This document shows, one piece after another, positions 1 to 11,899 of a DNA stretch of 64,000 bases. Numbering within the stretch: position 1 is the stretch's first letter; each line of letters starts with the position of its first letter. Below the pieces are notes generated by a model, which made no database searches, was not told the origin of the DNA, and was given only the letters and a program-made list of their open reading frames with translations. The DNA comes from Filosporella fistucella (taxonomy: Eukaryota > Ascomycota > Leotiomycetes > Helotiales): NCBI GenBank assembly GCA_030077755.1, contig JAQJZZ010000002.1:2108001-2172000 (forward strand), read 5' to 3'. The position numbers and the translations under genes were made by a program.

Positions 1-1630
1 CATCGGCTCGTGCTCACGTTAAAGGTGTCTGTGAGGACCTGACTTGGGAAAGCGTAGGGAAATGTACCCCTGATGGTTAGGCATAGTGACGCCAAATATA
101 GGCTCGAAGCGCGGGGCAGAGACACCGTTTCGTTTGGTGGCGTGTAAAGCGGGACGGAAAGCCTGGACTTTTTTCTTTGCCCGTGGAGAACATGCTGTGG
201 ATTCAGGGGGTGGCGACTCCAGATGATACTTACATAGATATTCTATCATTCTAGAAGAGGAAGAGATGGTGGAAGAGAAGATTAATGGATAAAGGCGAAA
301 TGAAAACGAAATTGTAAATTACAGATTCTTTTCTAGAAGGGAAAAGGTGGTGGGCTTAAGGCACAGATAGCTGGGTTGATAGGAGGGGACATTCGATAGA
401 GGCGTGCGGCGGTCGAGCTTGGCGCGTGCTAGGTGGTGGAGACAATCGATCCAACGGTGTTCCATGCTGGAGGCATCGAATTATTGATTTACCGTTTGGG
501 ACGAGGGGTGCGGCTTCTGTGGGTTTGGCGTGGACGATGATGGAATTGAATGGTGAAGGTGAGAGCTGATGCTTTTATGAGATGGAAGTTATGTCATGAT
601 GGTGTATAGAGATGGAGAGGGTAGCAAAGATCAGGAAATAGATTGATAAGGCGGGTTAAAAACCAACACCCCGTCGCCTTTCTTTGCACATTCCTCTCGC
701 CTTGACAATGGGAATTATGGGACCAACATCACTTAGCCGTCAACCCAACATAGCCTCTCTCCTCCTAATTCAGACGAATTAATCAATTCGCAACTAATCG
801 GCAAACCTAAATTCTCAATTGAACAATCTGAGCACTTTTCGGGCCTCTTTTACAACATCTCTCCTCCACCCTCTAACCCTAATAGTCGATTTCACACGGA
901 GGAGGCACTCGAACTATAACGGGCGAGCCGGTTCCAGACACTGCGTGTTCGTTGTGGTCACTGCTCTGAGTCGGTAGCCTTGTGCTAGGATATGAATGAA
1001 CCCACTGACCAGCCTGAAAGAAGCAGTGGCCCGAAATCCGAGAACGAGAAAGCTCGAACAGTCTTGCACTGAACTGACTTGACTTGACTTGGATTATTCT
1101 GAACTTGACCTTACCTACCTTGAGCGGCCCCTGCAAGCCGGCCCTGGCTGCCAAACCTGGTATTCAACCTGTGCTAGCTAGCTAGCTCTTGAACAGATCG
1201 AGAATCGAGATCTCCCGGCACGAACACTTGAACACTTTTACCTCTGTTCCTGAAGCTAAGCTAGACAGTCACATTTATCAAAGGGACTTGGAGTCTTAGA
1301 CTTGCACTTGTCTGAGCTGTCAGTCCTACTATCGACAACCTCTGCATCCACCATCTGCAAGCACCCGTTCTGGTCTCGACGATTATTGCGACGTGCGTTG
1401 CTCTGACCCAAGCGCTGTCTTTGACTGCATCTGTACTGACTTACATAGCTTACATCGCACCTGCAGAAGCATCCGGCCGTTCACCACAACCAATGTTCGC
1501 CCTCCAATTCATGTAGTGGCACCACAGCCCTCGCATAAGTGCCACTGCCCAGTGCCTGAGCTTGCATCACCAACTCTGCACTCCGCTGCAGCCAGAAAAT
1601 CCTACTGAACCGACCCGAACTCAAGTGACC
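1..1630. other. Non-coding 5' flank of the first gene
   Basis: No gene is supported here. Short reading frames exist on both strands (for example 19-249 and 879-1154, both minus) but they show no recognisable domain and no convincing splice continuation. The segment probably holds the promoter and 5' leader of the gene starting at 1631. Small tandem runs are visible: TTGAC-type repeats at about 1064-1091 and GCTA repeats at about 1173-1186. A minus-strand gene reaching in from the left edge cannot be excluded. Confidence 0.5.
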
Positions 1631-3741
1631 ATGGCTATGGCCATGACCACAACCACCACCCTCCCACTCGATACTTTCCCTTCTCCTCCCCACGATCAAC
1701 AAGATGGGTTTGCCATCATCCTCGACCCAGACGAGTGCTTCTCCCCCGTGACGATTCGCAAGAACGGTGTTACCGTTCCCCTCAAGGAAATGCAGGACAC
1801 CATGAAAGAAGTCCATGTTCCCACCCATCCAATCCCCTCTATGCAGGCTGCCTTTGCGGAGTCAATGCTAGAAGCCACCGACGACCCGAGTTCTCTCCCT
1901 AAGAACAGACCTGGAAATGCGGCGGCGAGGAGGAAATTGTTGCTCGATCAGGATATCACAGAGGAGACACATGCGTCGAGATGGAAGCAGAAGCCGGGAC
2001 AACAGTATCACGAGCTATGGAAGTTGATGGCCCAGATTTCGTTCGGGGTGTATCTGCTGATGAATGGGATCGCGAAGGATGATGAGCAGGTCATGAATAT
2101 ATTGCAGGGACATGTGGATGAGGTTGACGAGTTTCTCGAGACGACATTGGAGGATTTCGATCTGGCACAGGAGGATATCGAGGAGAGGCTGAAGTTCTTG
2201 AAGCTGCCGTTGGAGAATATCATCATTTTCGATGCGATGCTCGAAGATCGGAATTTTAGGCTGCAGATTGTGAATGGCAATGAGAGGATTGAGCATGTTA
2301 TCACCCGGACGGCCACGGCGATGAAGGATGCTTTGAAGGATGTACAACAGGGATTGGATGCGTGTAAGGAGTTTACCATATATCTGGCAGAGGAGCAGGA
2401 AGATTCCGTGTGGAAGGAGGAGAGACCGGATATGCAGAAAGTGTTTGATGCGATGAAGGGTAACGTTGAGGGATGGTACAAAGCCTACGTTTCACTACAG
2501 ACCAAAGGGAATCATCTTGGTGTATCTTTGGTACAACTTGGATCGATAGTTGCGGAGATGGATAGAAGAGCTGGTGAGATAAGTCGGAAGACAAGAGTAG
2601 GTGGCTTGAAAATCAGTATTTCTTTTTCCATTCTAACACCTTGCAGTTCAGCACGTCAATTACTTCACCAATGGAATCCGCTGCATCACCACCATCGTCT
2701 CCACCGCAGTCCAAGGAAATGCGCAAGTCAATGCTGAAGAATCTGCCGTCGGATCCGAATATGATTACACCAGCCATTCGAGCGACGCTACCTGCTTTTC
2801 AACTTGTACAAGATCGAGAACGAACACCAGAACCAGAACATCTATCGGAAGATGATACGGAGGAGGAGGATTATAAGGAGGAGGAGCCAGAGCCGGATTT
2901 CATCTTGAAACCACATACATATAGCCCCGCTCCTTCGCCGAAACCTCCATCCCCTACCCCTCCACCTAGAGTCGAATCACCTCCACCTGAAATACGACAG
3001 CGATCTTCCCTACGAAAAAGATTTTCCCTAGGACGAAAGAATGTACCTTCGGAAATCACATTATCTCCGCCGGACTCCTACTGGGGACCACGGCAGAGAG
3101 TATATTCTGCATCTGCCGCACATCGCGAGCGAGATAGCAATCTTATAACCCCTCCCTCACGAGGTTTAGATTCCGCATACTGTTCGGATTTCGACCAGAC
3201 GAGTCCTCCCACCGCAACACATGCTCCGAATCTATCTCAAACTATATCACATCAATCTACATACTCGAATCCTCGCATCGTAACACCTCCTACTTTCGCA
3301 AGAGATTTCGTACCATCTCCTAGATCAGACCAGCAATTCTTCAGGCCGGTTCAAGCATCGCCTCATTCTCCTCTTCAAAGGCCATGGACTGCCGGTCCCA
3401 GTAACCCTTTACATATGCATTCGAATTCCTCTACCTCAAACCTCTCCTCCCACGGCCGCTATCACGCTCACACGCCTTCACAACTTGGAAATCGTCGTGG
3501 AGCACCTAGTGCGATGGGTATGAGCGTTATGACGGAAATGACTGTTGGTGTTGGTGAGGATGGGGAGAAGAAGAGGGTTAAGAAGAAGAGGAGTGCGTTT
3601 GGCTGGTTGAAGAAGGCTTTTAGTCTAAGCGAGGAGGAGAAGGAAGCTTTTGAGAGGAAGAGAGCGATGAGAGATGGAGAGAGGGAGAGGTATTATCAGG
3701 GGAAGACGGACAAATGGTTGGATGGCAAAAGGATTCGATGA
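1631..3741 (+). CDS. Unrecognised protein with helical N-half and proline-rich C-half
   Basis: Two exons, 1631-2596 and 2647-3741, joined over a 50-nt intron (GTAGGT...TTGCAG, phase 0), give about 686 residues. I do not recognise the family. The first in-frame ATG at 1631 was chosen because the frame upstream has no other ATG. Residues of roughly 90-320 are charged, probably helical or coiled-coil, and include an acidic stretch. Exon 2 is low in complexity: repeated SPP and PSP motifs, an acidic block (EEEDYKEEEPEPD), then many Ser/Pro/Thr residues. The last 60 residues are strongly basic (KKKRSAFGWLKKAF) and end in KRIR. This pattern suits a cytoplasmic scaffold or cytoskeleton-associated protein, but that is inference only. 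The intact splice junction and long open frames support a real gene. Confidence 0.8.
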
Positions 3742-5561
3742 TGGTCTCGCGAGAGGATTTGTCTAATCTGTCTTTTGCATCAGGGCATAAAAGTTGCGAG
3801 GTGATAACCAGCAATGGGATGGAGGAATTGAGTGAATGTGACGCTACATGGCAGAGAAAGAAGTCAGCAAGGGGGTGAAAATACCAAAGATGGAAGCATA
3901 TGGCGATGAAAGTGGAAGTGGAAGTGGATATATTGTACGATGTTTAGATACCCGTCCTCTGCATGCATTGCGAGCAAGCGAGCAACTCGAGCGAGTGAGC
4001 AAACGCTACTCCTTTTTTTTGTTAGTTGAAGAAAACTTTTAGTTGAACTCTTCATAGAGTTTTTATAAGCTTTTATTTTAAGGCTTTCTTGGTGGGGTGA
4101 GGATGAATGAATTCATTGCTCTATTTGTTGGTTTGTGCCATATTTAGCTTTCTTGGAGGTGATTTGATTTGGTGAGGTGAGGTGAGGTGAGGTGTGAGGT
4201 GCGAGACTCATGTAAACGGGCGTGATGCGAGGTTGGTGTGAGGTTTGAGTGAGGTTTGAGCGGTTAGTATGTGGTGTTAAGGGTATTGAAGCATTGAGGT
4301 GGTTAAGAAGGAGAATATTGATAATATTGAGTAGGTTGTGCGTATTAATGTGTATGATCGCGATGGTGATTGCTAGACTGGTACAATAGCTGAAAGATGG
4401 ATGAGATGGATTGATTAAGAGTTGGGTAAGATATGTAAGGCGGAGACATGATACTGGTATCTATTGCTCTTGGTTTCACTTCTGAGTGTAGGCGGGGTGT
4501 AGCAGAGGAATTGCAGGAGAGTGTAGTTTCGAAGTAGACACCTCAAGAGATAAGAGGCTTAGATTTAATCTACGAAGCTTGATTTTAGGGAGGAGTCGTG
4601 CTACGTTCTGCAATTTCAAGCTCGCTGTCATATCGGAATATGAAGATTTCACTGTCTAATGTTGTAGATGGATGAATACGTGCGGGGTATTGAGATAAAT
4701 AGAGATATGAAGCTCAAGTACCTCGGGTAGGATAAATAGGTTATATATACTCTATGTAGTAAACTTTATATTCCTGCATCTTTTATAAAAGATCGTCGCA
4801 TTTACCGATTCGTATCCTAGATATCTGGCAAGAAAATCGAGAGATAGAGATATGTGGCTCACCTAGTTATATAGCCTATAACCTCTAACGTCTGTCCCTG
4901 TGTGCCGAGACGCACCCTGTAAAGAGACGAATCTACAGTTTTGGAGTCATAACTTTTTTTCACTATTGTCATATAGATTAGTTATTCAAATATTGGTTTC
5001 TTCTATTATTATTCCTCAAGAAGACGACTCAAGCATAAGTCAAAGACTATGGTAGATTAGGCTACTGATCGTTTCGTTGTCGCCACCGATCGCCGCTTCT
5101 GCCATCGCCCCCTGTTTCACCGCGACCACAAAAGTCTTTTCAATATTCTTAAACGTAGAGAATAGCTCAGTACCAAGATATTATGCCTCTAAATTTTGAA
5201 AGCGATCAGAGAGAGCAAGGATGCAGTCCGAGAGTTGAACTGGTACGCACCCGTTGGCTTGGAAAGATATGAGCACGGACCACCTCGGTCAATTTTGGCT
5301 TATGCCGGAACTGCGACGGTTGTGAGAAGGAGTGTTGCGGCTCTGCTCAAGTGACCACGCGTCATTTTCATAGGAAACCCCACGCAGTGCCATATCGTCG
5401 ACTTCACTTTCCCCACCAAAATTCAAAATACTCCACAGTCTCCACGATGAAGCCAGCACACACGAAGCTCTGGTCTTGCGCTAGGGTAACGATTTGATCA
5501 AGGTGACCACCTCACATATTCCAATCGACTCTCGGAAGGCATAGACCTGTCACGTTCGATC
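3742..5561. other. Long non-coding stretch
   Basis: About 1.8 kb without a supported gene. It carries small tandem repeats: GGAAGT near 3905-3930, the GGTGA array at 4171-4195, and two copies of GAGGTTTGAG near 4240-4262. From about 4,400 to 5,000 it is AT-rich. The right part should contain the promoter of the HET gene that starts at 5562. Confidence 0.5.
4171..4195. repeat. GGTGA pentanucleotide microsatellite
   Basis: Five tandem copies of the pentamer GGTGA are read directly, followed by a degenerate copy. It is likely length-variable between isolates. Confidence 0.85.
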
Positions 5562-7846
5562 ATGCTGTGCGAATTTTGTGTGGCGCTTTTCGCGTTCTCG
5601 CAGCCTCATGTCATGAGAAACGTATTGAAGACGAAGAAGGTCGCGGTTGAGGAGGCAAAGAAGGGAACAGTGGTTCAACAAGCCTCCCTACAACGCTTGC
5701 AAAGGGACGTAGCACGTTATCAATCCGGCGTTGAGGCGAGAACTGCATCTGCTGACGTTCCGGCGCCGTGCCCGTTTGATTTGATCGACTCGTACACTTA
5801 TTCATGGTCCCAGGTTGGCACTTGTACGGTCTGGGGTAGCCATCATGCTGCACCCACTTTGCGTCGTCTCGAGGAATCAGCCGAATCAGTAGACTGTCAG
5901 ATGTGCAAGGCAATCGTTGCGATGACATATTATGCGACAGGCACAGAAGCTATGGTCAATTTGACCTTCGAAACACATTTGTTCAGCGGTTGGCTTCGCG
6001 TAGATGTGAAGCAGAATGAGTCCCGGGTGGCCATGCTGGGGTTTCATTTATCTATCGAGGGTGTGGCTTCTGGTTAGTACTCCTCAAGGTAATTGTCAGT
6101 TAAGCTAGGATCAATAGTAACAGCCATTAAGACTCGTCCATACCAGTGAGGACGCCAATTACAGCCTCGACTGACAGTGAATCTTGCAGCGAATTCATCT
6201 TGCAAGCACTTACACGCTGCCTTAATGATCATGCCCTGTGTCGTGATGTTGAGCTTGCGCCCTGGTTACCAACCCGGCTTCTGGATCTGCGTCCCGAATT
6301 ACCATCCGAGGATGCTATTCGGCTCATCCAAACAGAAGATATCCCAGAGGATAGCAGACTCAATGCTGTTCACTATCTGACACTAAGTCACACCTGGGGC
6401 CAAGTTTGCCCGACAAGATTGAAATTGTCTAACATGAAAGAAATGGAAACTGAAATCAGGTTTGAAATTCTGCCCCGCAGATTTCAAGACACAATCGTAG
6501 TGGCTCGACGGCTAGGCATACGGTTTCTTTGGATTGACTCAATGTGGTAAGTCTGGCGTCCTCCGGGAAGGGGGGGCTTAGTCTTACTCAAACATCATCT
6601 AGTATCATCCAAGATTCGCCTACGGATTGGGCAAAGGAGTCTTCTATGATGGATCAGGTGTATCGTCACGGGATCTGTAACATCAGCGCGTGCGACGGCG
6701 TCGACTCCACAGCAGGGTTGTTCTCACTTAGAGATCCTCAAGCTGGGGAGTCAATAAGATTCACCCAGTTGTTCTCCGACTGCTCAATCAGGTTTACCGC
6801 CCTCCCTGACTACGTAGACCTGATCCGGAGGCACTCCACGCTGTACTCTAGGGGATGGGTGCTACAAGAGCGTCTCTTGAGTCCACGTATCATTCACTTC
6901 TCGCAATTCCTTACTTGGGAGTGTCGTACTTGCCTGTCTAGCGAGACATACGATGGTGCAATTCTGAAGCCAGCCCAATTCGGCTCCCCGAATTTCCCCG
7001 TGTCAGAGAGACATTGGACATCCGCAAATAATCAGAGGGATCCTCGGCCTGTGGCACGTTGGTGGGATTTGGTCAAGATCTACACGCGAATGAAGCTCAC
7101 TTACCAGAAAGACAAGCTTGTGGCTATTGCTGGTCTCGCGCAGCAATTCTCGGACGTTATCAAGGAGCCATATTATGCAGGAATCTGGGGTGGTACCGAT
7201 CTGATCCTGAGCCTTCTCTGGGTCTGCTGGCCTCTGCCAAGTGTCCAAATCTACTCAGAGCCAGAGTATCGAGGTAGGTCTCGAACCTGGCATTGTACAG
7301 TCAGAGGATCCTAACTGTCGTTACCTAGCTCCATCTTGGTCCTGGGCTTCGGCAGAAGGAGAAATTTATCACAACTTGCTCCTTGGTTTGAATACAAGGC
7401 TTCGCAGATTGGCTCAGCTCCGGTCCATCAGTACAAAACCGGCGCAAGGAAAAGCTTTTGGACAAGTAGAAGGCGGAGAATTGTCGTTGAAGGCATTCCT
7501 ACTTGAGCTGCCGACTCCCTACCAAACAGAAGAAGGTCTCAAAACAGCGGCGCGCTTGGACTACCGCAACGCCACAGCACTTGATTCGGTAACATACTTC
7601 GTACCCTTCATAGTAATCGATCCGGAGCAGCATCCATCGAAGGTGTCACGGCAATTTCTTGGGATCTTTGTTCAAAGAGACCACGAATTCGAAGACTCGG
7701 GTCTTGAGAACGCCCCCTTTCGGAGGGTAGGGTATGGCAGCTTTGTTGAAGCTTTGCATCGGAAATTTCTGAAGCCAGGATCTTGGGAAGAACTTTGCTC
7801 GCTCTCACATCCTGAATTGTACGGACAAGACCTGATTATCGTCTGA
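5562..7846 (+). CDS. HET-domain (heterokaryon incompatibility-type) protein
   Basis: Four exons: 5562-6072, 6165-6546, 6603-7273 and 7329-7846, about 693 residues. The first intron could instead end at 6146; both acceptors keep the frame. The protein starts MLCEFC, a common opening for this family. A segment with RCLNDHALC and PTRLLDL leads into the HET domain: YLTLSHTWG at about 241-249 and FLWIDSMCIIQDS at about 291-303, the latter restored only after removing the intron at 6547-6602. Later family landmarks are DW...ES..M..VY, GWVLQERLLSPR, and APSWSWAS, created by the third splice. HET proteins trigger cell death or growth arrest after fusion of unlike hyphae; the exact partner is unknown here. 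All splice junctions fit, so the gene looks functional. Confidence 0.88.
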
Positions 7847-8334
7847 AGGTATCGCACTCTCATCTAGATACAAGCCGATAAATGCCTACCGATCGACGAT
7901 GAAAGCCGGTCAGTCTATTCACGCTTCATTATCGTGCCACATTGAACTGATGGTCGGGAATATGCGCTCGCTCAAGCTACGATAGCTAAAGACATTTATT
8001 ATATCGCAAGGACTGATAATAGGCGATCTGCAATTACCGCTCTGGCTTCAAGTAGTGGTTGCTCCTAGACGAACGACCATCAAATGAAACAGACAGGGAA
8101 TCCCACCGCCGGAAATGCACTTCATATTGACTCTCATCGTTCCCTAGTCTTATCCATCAACACAATCTCATTCCAATTACCTAATCTCACCCTGTAAGTT
8201 CACCAAGATCATGTTAAGCCATAAGTATCAAAATTGTTATGAAAGCATACAATCGAAATCTACGGACCGAGGGAAATGCTTTGGTCGATTTGGGTGACGA
8301 CAACACTCGCTTAAATTCGTTACATGTCAACAAG

Positions 8335-8934
8335 TTACGATGACCCCTCATTCAAATTTAGACAGTACCGCGAAGCAAGGATTCTCCTGCATTTCATTAG
8401 TCCCTGTATCACGGTGTGTCTGCCCTCTCCATAGGCGCAACGCGGATGCGTGATATCTCGGAATCTCCTCTGGTGAAGAAAATCCTTTGGTCTGATCTTG
8501 AAATGGTTAGAACGTTCTGCATTCCACCGTTTGCAATGACACAAGCCCCTGTCCATACATCCCATACCATGCTGCCAATTCATATATCTATCATATCTTT
8601 AGGAGACTCCTACTTCATTCCCGAAGCCTAATGCCGTGTACGGTCTGCACATATCTTTTGCAGAGCTGTCAGTGTTCGAAAATAAGCCCTTGAGACTTAC
8701 ACGTAGGGTATCCGCTCAGACGTATTGCAAGCCATCACGACGATTAGCCTATTCTGTGTTGAAACGTAACTTCTTATACCTAGCCTTCTTCGTACCGGTT
8801 CCATTCTGTAAATCCTTACAGGGAACCTCCTCTCCTTCCCATATATGCAAAAGTATAGCATACTCGGGTATGGTGCTCTTGAAGGAGTAGGCTAGGCGGA
8901 AATCGCCACGGCCGTCATAGCTTAGCAGGCGCAT
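8335..8934 (-). pseudogene. Relic of a HET-domain gene
   Basis: On the minus strand a frame opens at 8934 with MRLLSYDGRG, then IPEYAILLHIW, EEVPCKDLQNGTG and ARYKKLRF. This matches the N-terminus of the widespread HET class that begins MRLL and runs through YAILSHTW and F.DL.NGTG to GLQYFWVDTCCID. The frame is cut by TAG at 8751-8749, where family members usually have Gln (GEQA), and by TGA at 8718-8716, where Trp is expected (GLQYV-stop-ADT). Both fit C-to-T changes. The middle of the domain is missing or unrecognisable. Further along the same strand a short AYGEG stretch near 8430 may be the family's later YGEG motif. The N-terminal call is good; the 3' limit is uncertain. Confidence 0.6.
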
Positions 8935-9865
8935 TATTCGATACTATTGAAGGATACTAGGATAAATGATTTTCGGTAGCTGCTAAGCTGTAGAAAGAGC
9001 ATAGATTTGGAATGAGGTGAAGGTTATAGAAGATGTCGCGTTCAGGCTAGCATACTCAGCGCCGGGTTGTTTCGCCCAACCAATCTCGTCAGTCACTCCA
9101 ATCCGATGTATCAGCCTATGTGGCGATGGCGTGTGCCATGGCCTGCTCTAGCCGCCGCAACACTGAGAATAAACTTTTAGTATCGTGATCAATCTCGAAA
9201 ATCCACGTCTAATCGTTTTATGAGTAAATTTAGGAAAAGAGCTTCATCGTGGTGTCGCGAGTTGAAGGGTCCTGATATAGGTTGAAACGAGGCTCTCTAT
9301 AAACTTATGAGGGGGACGACGACGCAATGATATTTTTCAGACTTGTTATGTCAGGAGTGTTTAGGAGAGGTATGTGAAACATTCGCAAACAGAGGAAGAT
9401 ATGAATTTCGATGCGTTGATAGATTTACATTCAATTAAACTTGAAGTACCTAGGTTTTGTCTCGTCACGGGGTTTGTCTCGACACACAGGGATAGACGTT
9501 ATCCAAAATAAGTTCTACATTTCCAGCGATCCGGAACCCGTCCAGGGAGATTTGGAAACCATACTAATCCTGCACGTCAGTTTTAGTGTGCGATGTTAGT
9601 GGTCGTGCCTTGCAGCTCCAGGGCAGCAAGCCTGGAACTCTAGTGGGGCAGGGTCAAATTTCAGGGCAGAGCCGCTAGATATTTAGTGAGTGAAGTCTGA
9701 AGTTTCCACGGGACTGTTCCTGTATTCCTGCAAATTCAACTAGGAAGCTACACATTCACCTTTGAAATATACAGGTCTACTCGGTACGGAGAATTGATGT
9801 CTCTCTCATGAAGAAGGCAATTCGGAAAGTTCTCACTCCAAAAAGCAAACATTCTCCATAAATCC

Positions 9866-10002
9866 CTACTCTCCCCCCCCCCCCTAAATAAATGTAATAC
9901 GGTGGAGCCTGTGGGGCTATACAATCTGAGGCTCTGGGCCAATTCGCTGTCAGAGATTGGGGCCACTTTTTCACATTTATTTAGGGGGGGGGGGGAGAGT
10001 AG
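9866..10002. repeat. Perfect 30-bp inverted repeat with C12/G12 tracts (MITE-like)
   Basis: The left arm at 9866-9895 is CTACTCT, twelve C, TAAATAAATGT. The right arm at 9973-10002 is its exact reverse complement. A 77-bp spacer lies between, making a 137-bp unit. There is no coding capacity of its own. The form (short, non-coding, terminal inverted repeats) resembles a miniature inverted-repeat element, but I see no clear target-site duplication next to the arms, so a locally formed palindrome is also possible. Confidence 0.7.
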
Positions 10003-10362
10003 AAACAAACCCAAATCACGCGGCCCGCTCGGGTTCTTCAATCATCTCCCCTTTCCTTAGCCGAGCGCCACCAGATTCCAGATTAGAGCCGCTATTGAAA
10101 AGAACAAGCCACTTCAGCTATCTAAATACAATCTTTACCAACGTGGCGTCAACGGCTTCACCCAATTTTTCGGGTTGGAGGTAAGACAAGTGATATTGGA
10201 TATTGTTATAGTTGACAGCTCTCTCTTTCTTCTCACGTTTCCTTTTATTTAAACTCATTTTTTCTCGTCACTCCCTTTAGTTCCTTTCGCGACTCGCGAT
10301 TCTCCTTCTTGTACTAGGTACTTGTACAGAAAGCATAGATAGATCACTTAACTGTGCTCAAA

Positions 10363-11530
10363 ATGCTTTTCTCTCCCCTCTCAATCTCCCTCTCCCTCCT
10401 CTCCCTCACAACAGCACAATACACCACTTCCTCCAAACGCGGTCTCGTCTCCGTCCACACCGACAATCCAAAAGACGATTCTCTCTTCATAACCCCGGAT
10501 AACACCCACGGTCTATCCTGGTACTACAACTATGAAATCCAACCCTCAACATACGCATCCATCCCGCAATCAACCCTCGAATTCGTCCCTATGCTCTGGG
10601 GCGTCTCAAACACAACCGGCTCTTCATTCCTCTCAAACATCACCTCCTTAATCTCCAAAGGAAGAAATATAACACACGTCCTCTCCTTCAACGAGCCAGA
10701 TGTCAATTTCACCTCCGGCGGCTCGCAAGTCTCCCCTGACCTGGCGGCCGCGAGCTGGATATTGAATTTCGATCCACTGAGGAAGATGGGGATTAAGGTT
10801 GCGGCACCGTGCGTGTATGCGAATCAGAGTGGGTTTGCGTGGTTGGATAAGTTCTATAAGGCGTGTGAGAAGAGGAAGAGTAATTGCACGGCGGATTTTG
10901 CGAATTTGCATTTCTTTGGGGATATTGATGCTACGAAGGCTTATTTGGGGACTTATAAGCAAAAGTGAGTTTTCTTCTTCTTCGCTATTTCTGATATTTC
11001 TGCTGTTTTGTTTTCCTCCTGTCTTGGAGTTGGGATGAGAGTGGGAATCTGGTGGAGTTAGAGCACGGCTGAGTTGAGATTCACAACATACTTTTCTAAC
11101 TTAACTAACCTACCTTTCCCTCACAATCAGATACCCCTCCCTTCCCCTCTGGATAACCGAATTCGCACTCGCCTACTCCCCCACCCTCGCCACAGAAGAA
11201 TACTTCAACCAATCTCTCTCCCTCTTCGACTCCGATCCCTCTATAGAACGATACTCATATTTTGGCTCTTTCCGTGGCTCAGCGAGTAACGTCGGTTGGA
11301 ATGTTAGTATGCTCGATGGAATAGGCAAGTTGACGAATATTGGGAGTTGGTATCTTGGTGGTGGGTGGGTTGGGGATGGGAAGGCGGGGAGTGGGAGTGC
11401 GTCTGCTACGACCACTGGGCAGGGGGCGAAGAGTACGGGGAAGACGTCTGGGGTGGGAAGAGTTGAGGGGGGAAGGTGGATTGGGTGGGGAGTTGTTGGT
11501 GTCTTGGGAGTTGGGATGGTGATGTTGTAG
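10363..11530 (+). CDS. Secreted GH128-like glucanase (Asl1-type), probably GPI-anchored
   Basis: Two exons, 10363-10964 and 11131-11530 (intron 10965-11130, GTGAGT...AATCAG), about 333 residues. The ATG at 10363 starts a clear signal peptide (MLFSPLSISLSLLSLTTAQ). The body matches the glycosyl-hydrolase catalytic-core family of yeast alkali-sensitive linkage protein 1 and GH128 endo-beta-1,3-glucanases. SFNEPD holds the likely acid/base Glu at about 111, and LWITEF holds the likely nucleophile Glu at about 211, created in the second exon. Several N-glycosylation sites (NTT, NIT, NFT, NQS) are present. The C-terminus is Gly/Ser/Thr-rich and ends in a hydrophobic tail (GWGVVGVLGVGMVML), typical of a GPI-anchor signal. 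The role is likely cell-wall beta-glucan remodelling at the cell surface. The 166-nt intron is longer than most here. Confidence 0.85.
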
Positions 11531-11899
11531 ATGAGTTGGGTTAGGAGTTCTGGGTGATGTTTATAGATTTGGGTGCTGCAAAGAATAGCGCGAGATACCT
11601 TTTTAGAACATGAAAATACAAGTCTTTATATCTTACAACTGGAGCGAGACTTTGAAGAAGAGAATTTGAGTCTTGTACAAGACATCAAAGTGTTCAAAGC
11701 TACGAATTCAGGTCATATCATAATCCTAATACTAAGGCCAGTACGAAATCAAATAGTCTATAATTATATCTCTCTACTAGATCTTGTCTCTCTATCTACC
11801 TAAGAAAATTCTAACGCAGTTCTATCAAAACAAAAAGTCTACCAATCTTCTAGCTAAATAAAATCTCAAGTAAACAACGCCAAAACCCACAGCCTCCCA
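11531..11899. other. Convergent 3' region
   Basis: AT-rich stretch between the GH128-like gene (+) and the LRR kinase gene (-), which face each other. It holds both 3' ends; no gene is seen. Confidence 0.5.

Larger units (their letters stand above)
7847..10362. other. Gene-poor stretch with a HET relic and a hairpin element
   Basis: Between the HET gene and the GH128-like gene no intact gene is seen. The segment contains the degenerate HET fragment (8335-8934, minus) and the inverted-repeat element (9866-10002), listed separately. The rest shows only short frames without recognisable content. The final 300 bases should hold the promoter of the gene at 10363. Confidence 0.5.

Noticed and set aside
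19..249. Minus-strand 76-codon frame at the left edge
   Set aside because: No domain, stops before the edge, and no convincing donor site to continue; likely chance.
4100..4300. Possible CRISPR-like or centromere-type repeat array
   Set aside because: Only short tandem pentamers with no spacer structure; a microsatellite explains it, and CRISPR is not expected in a fungal nuclear genome.
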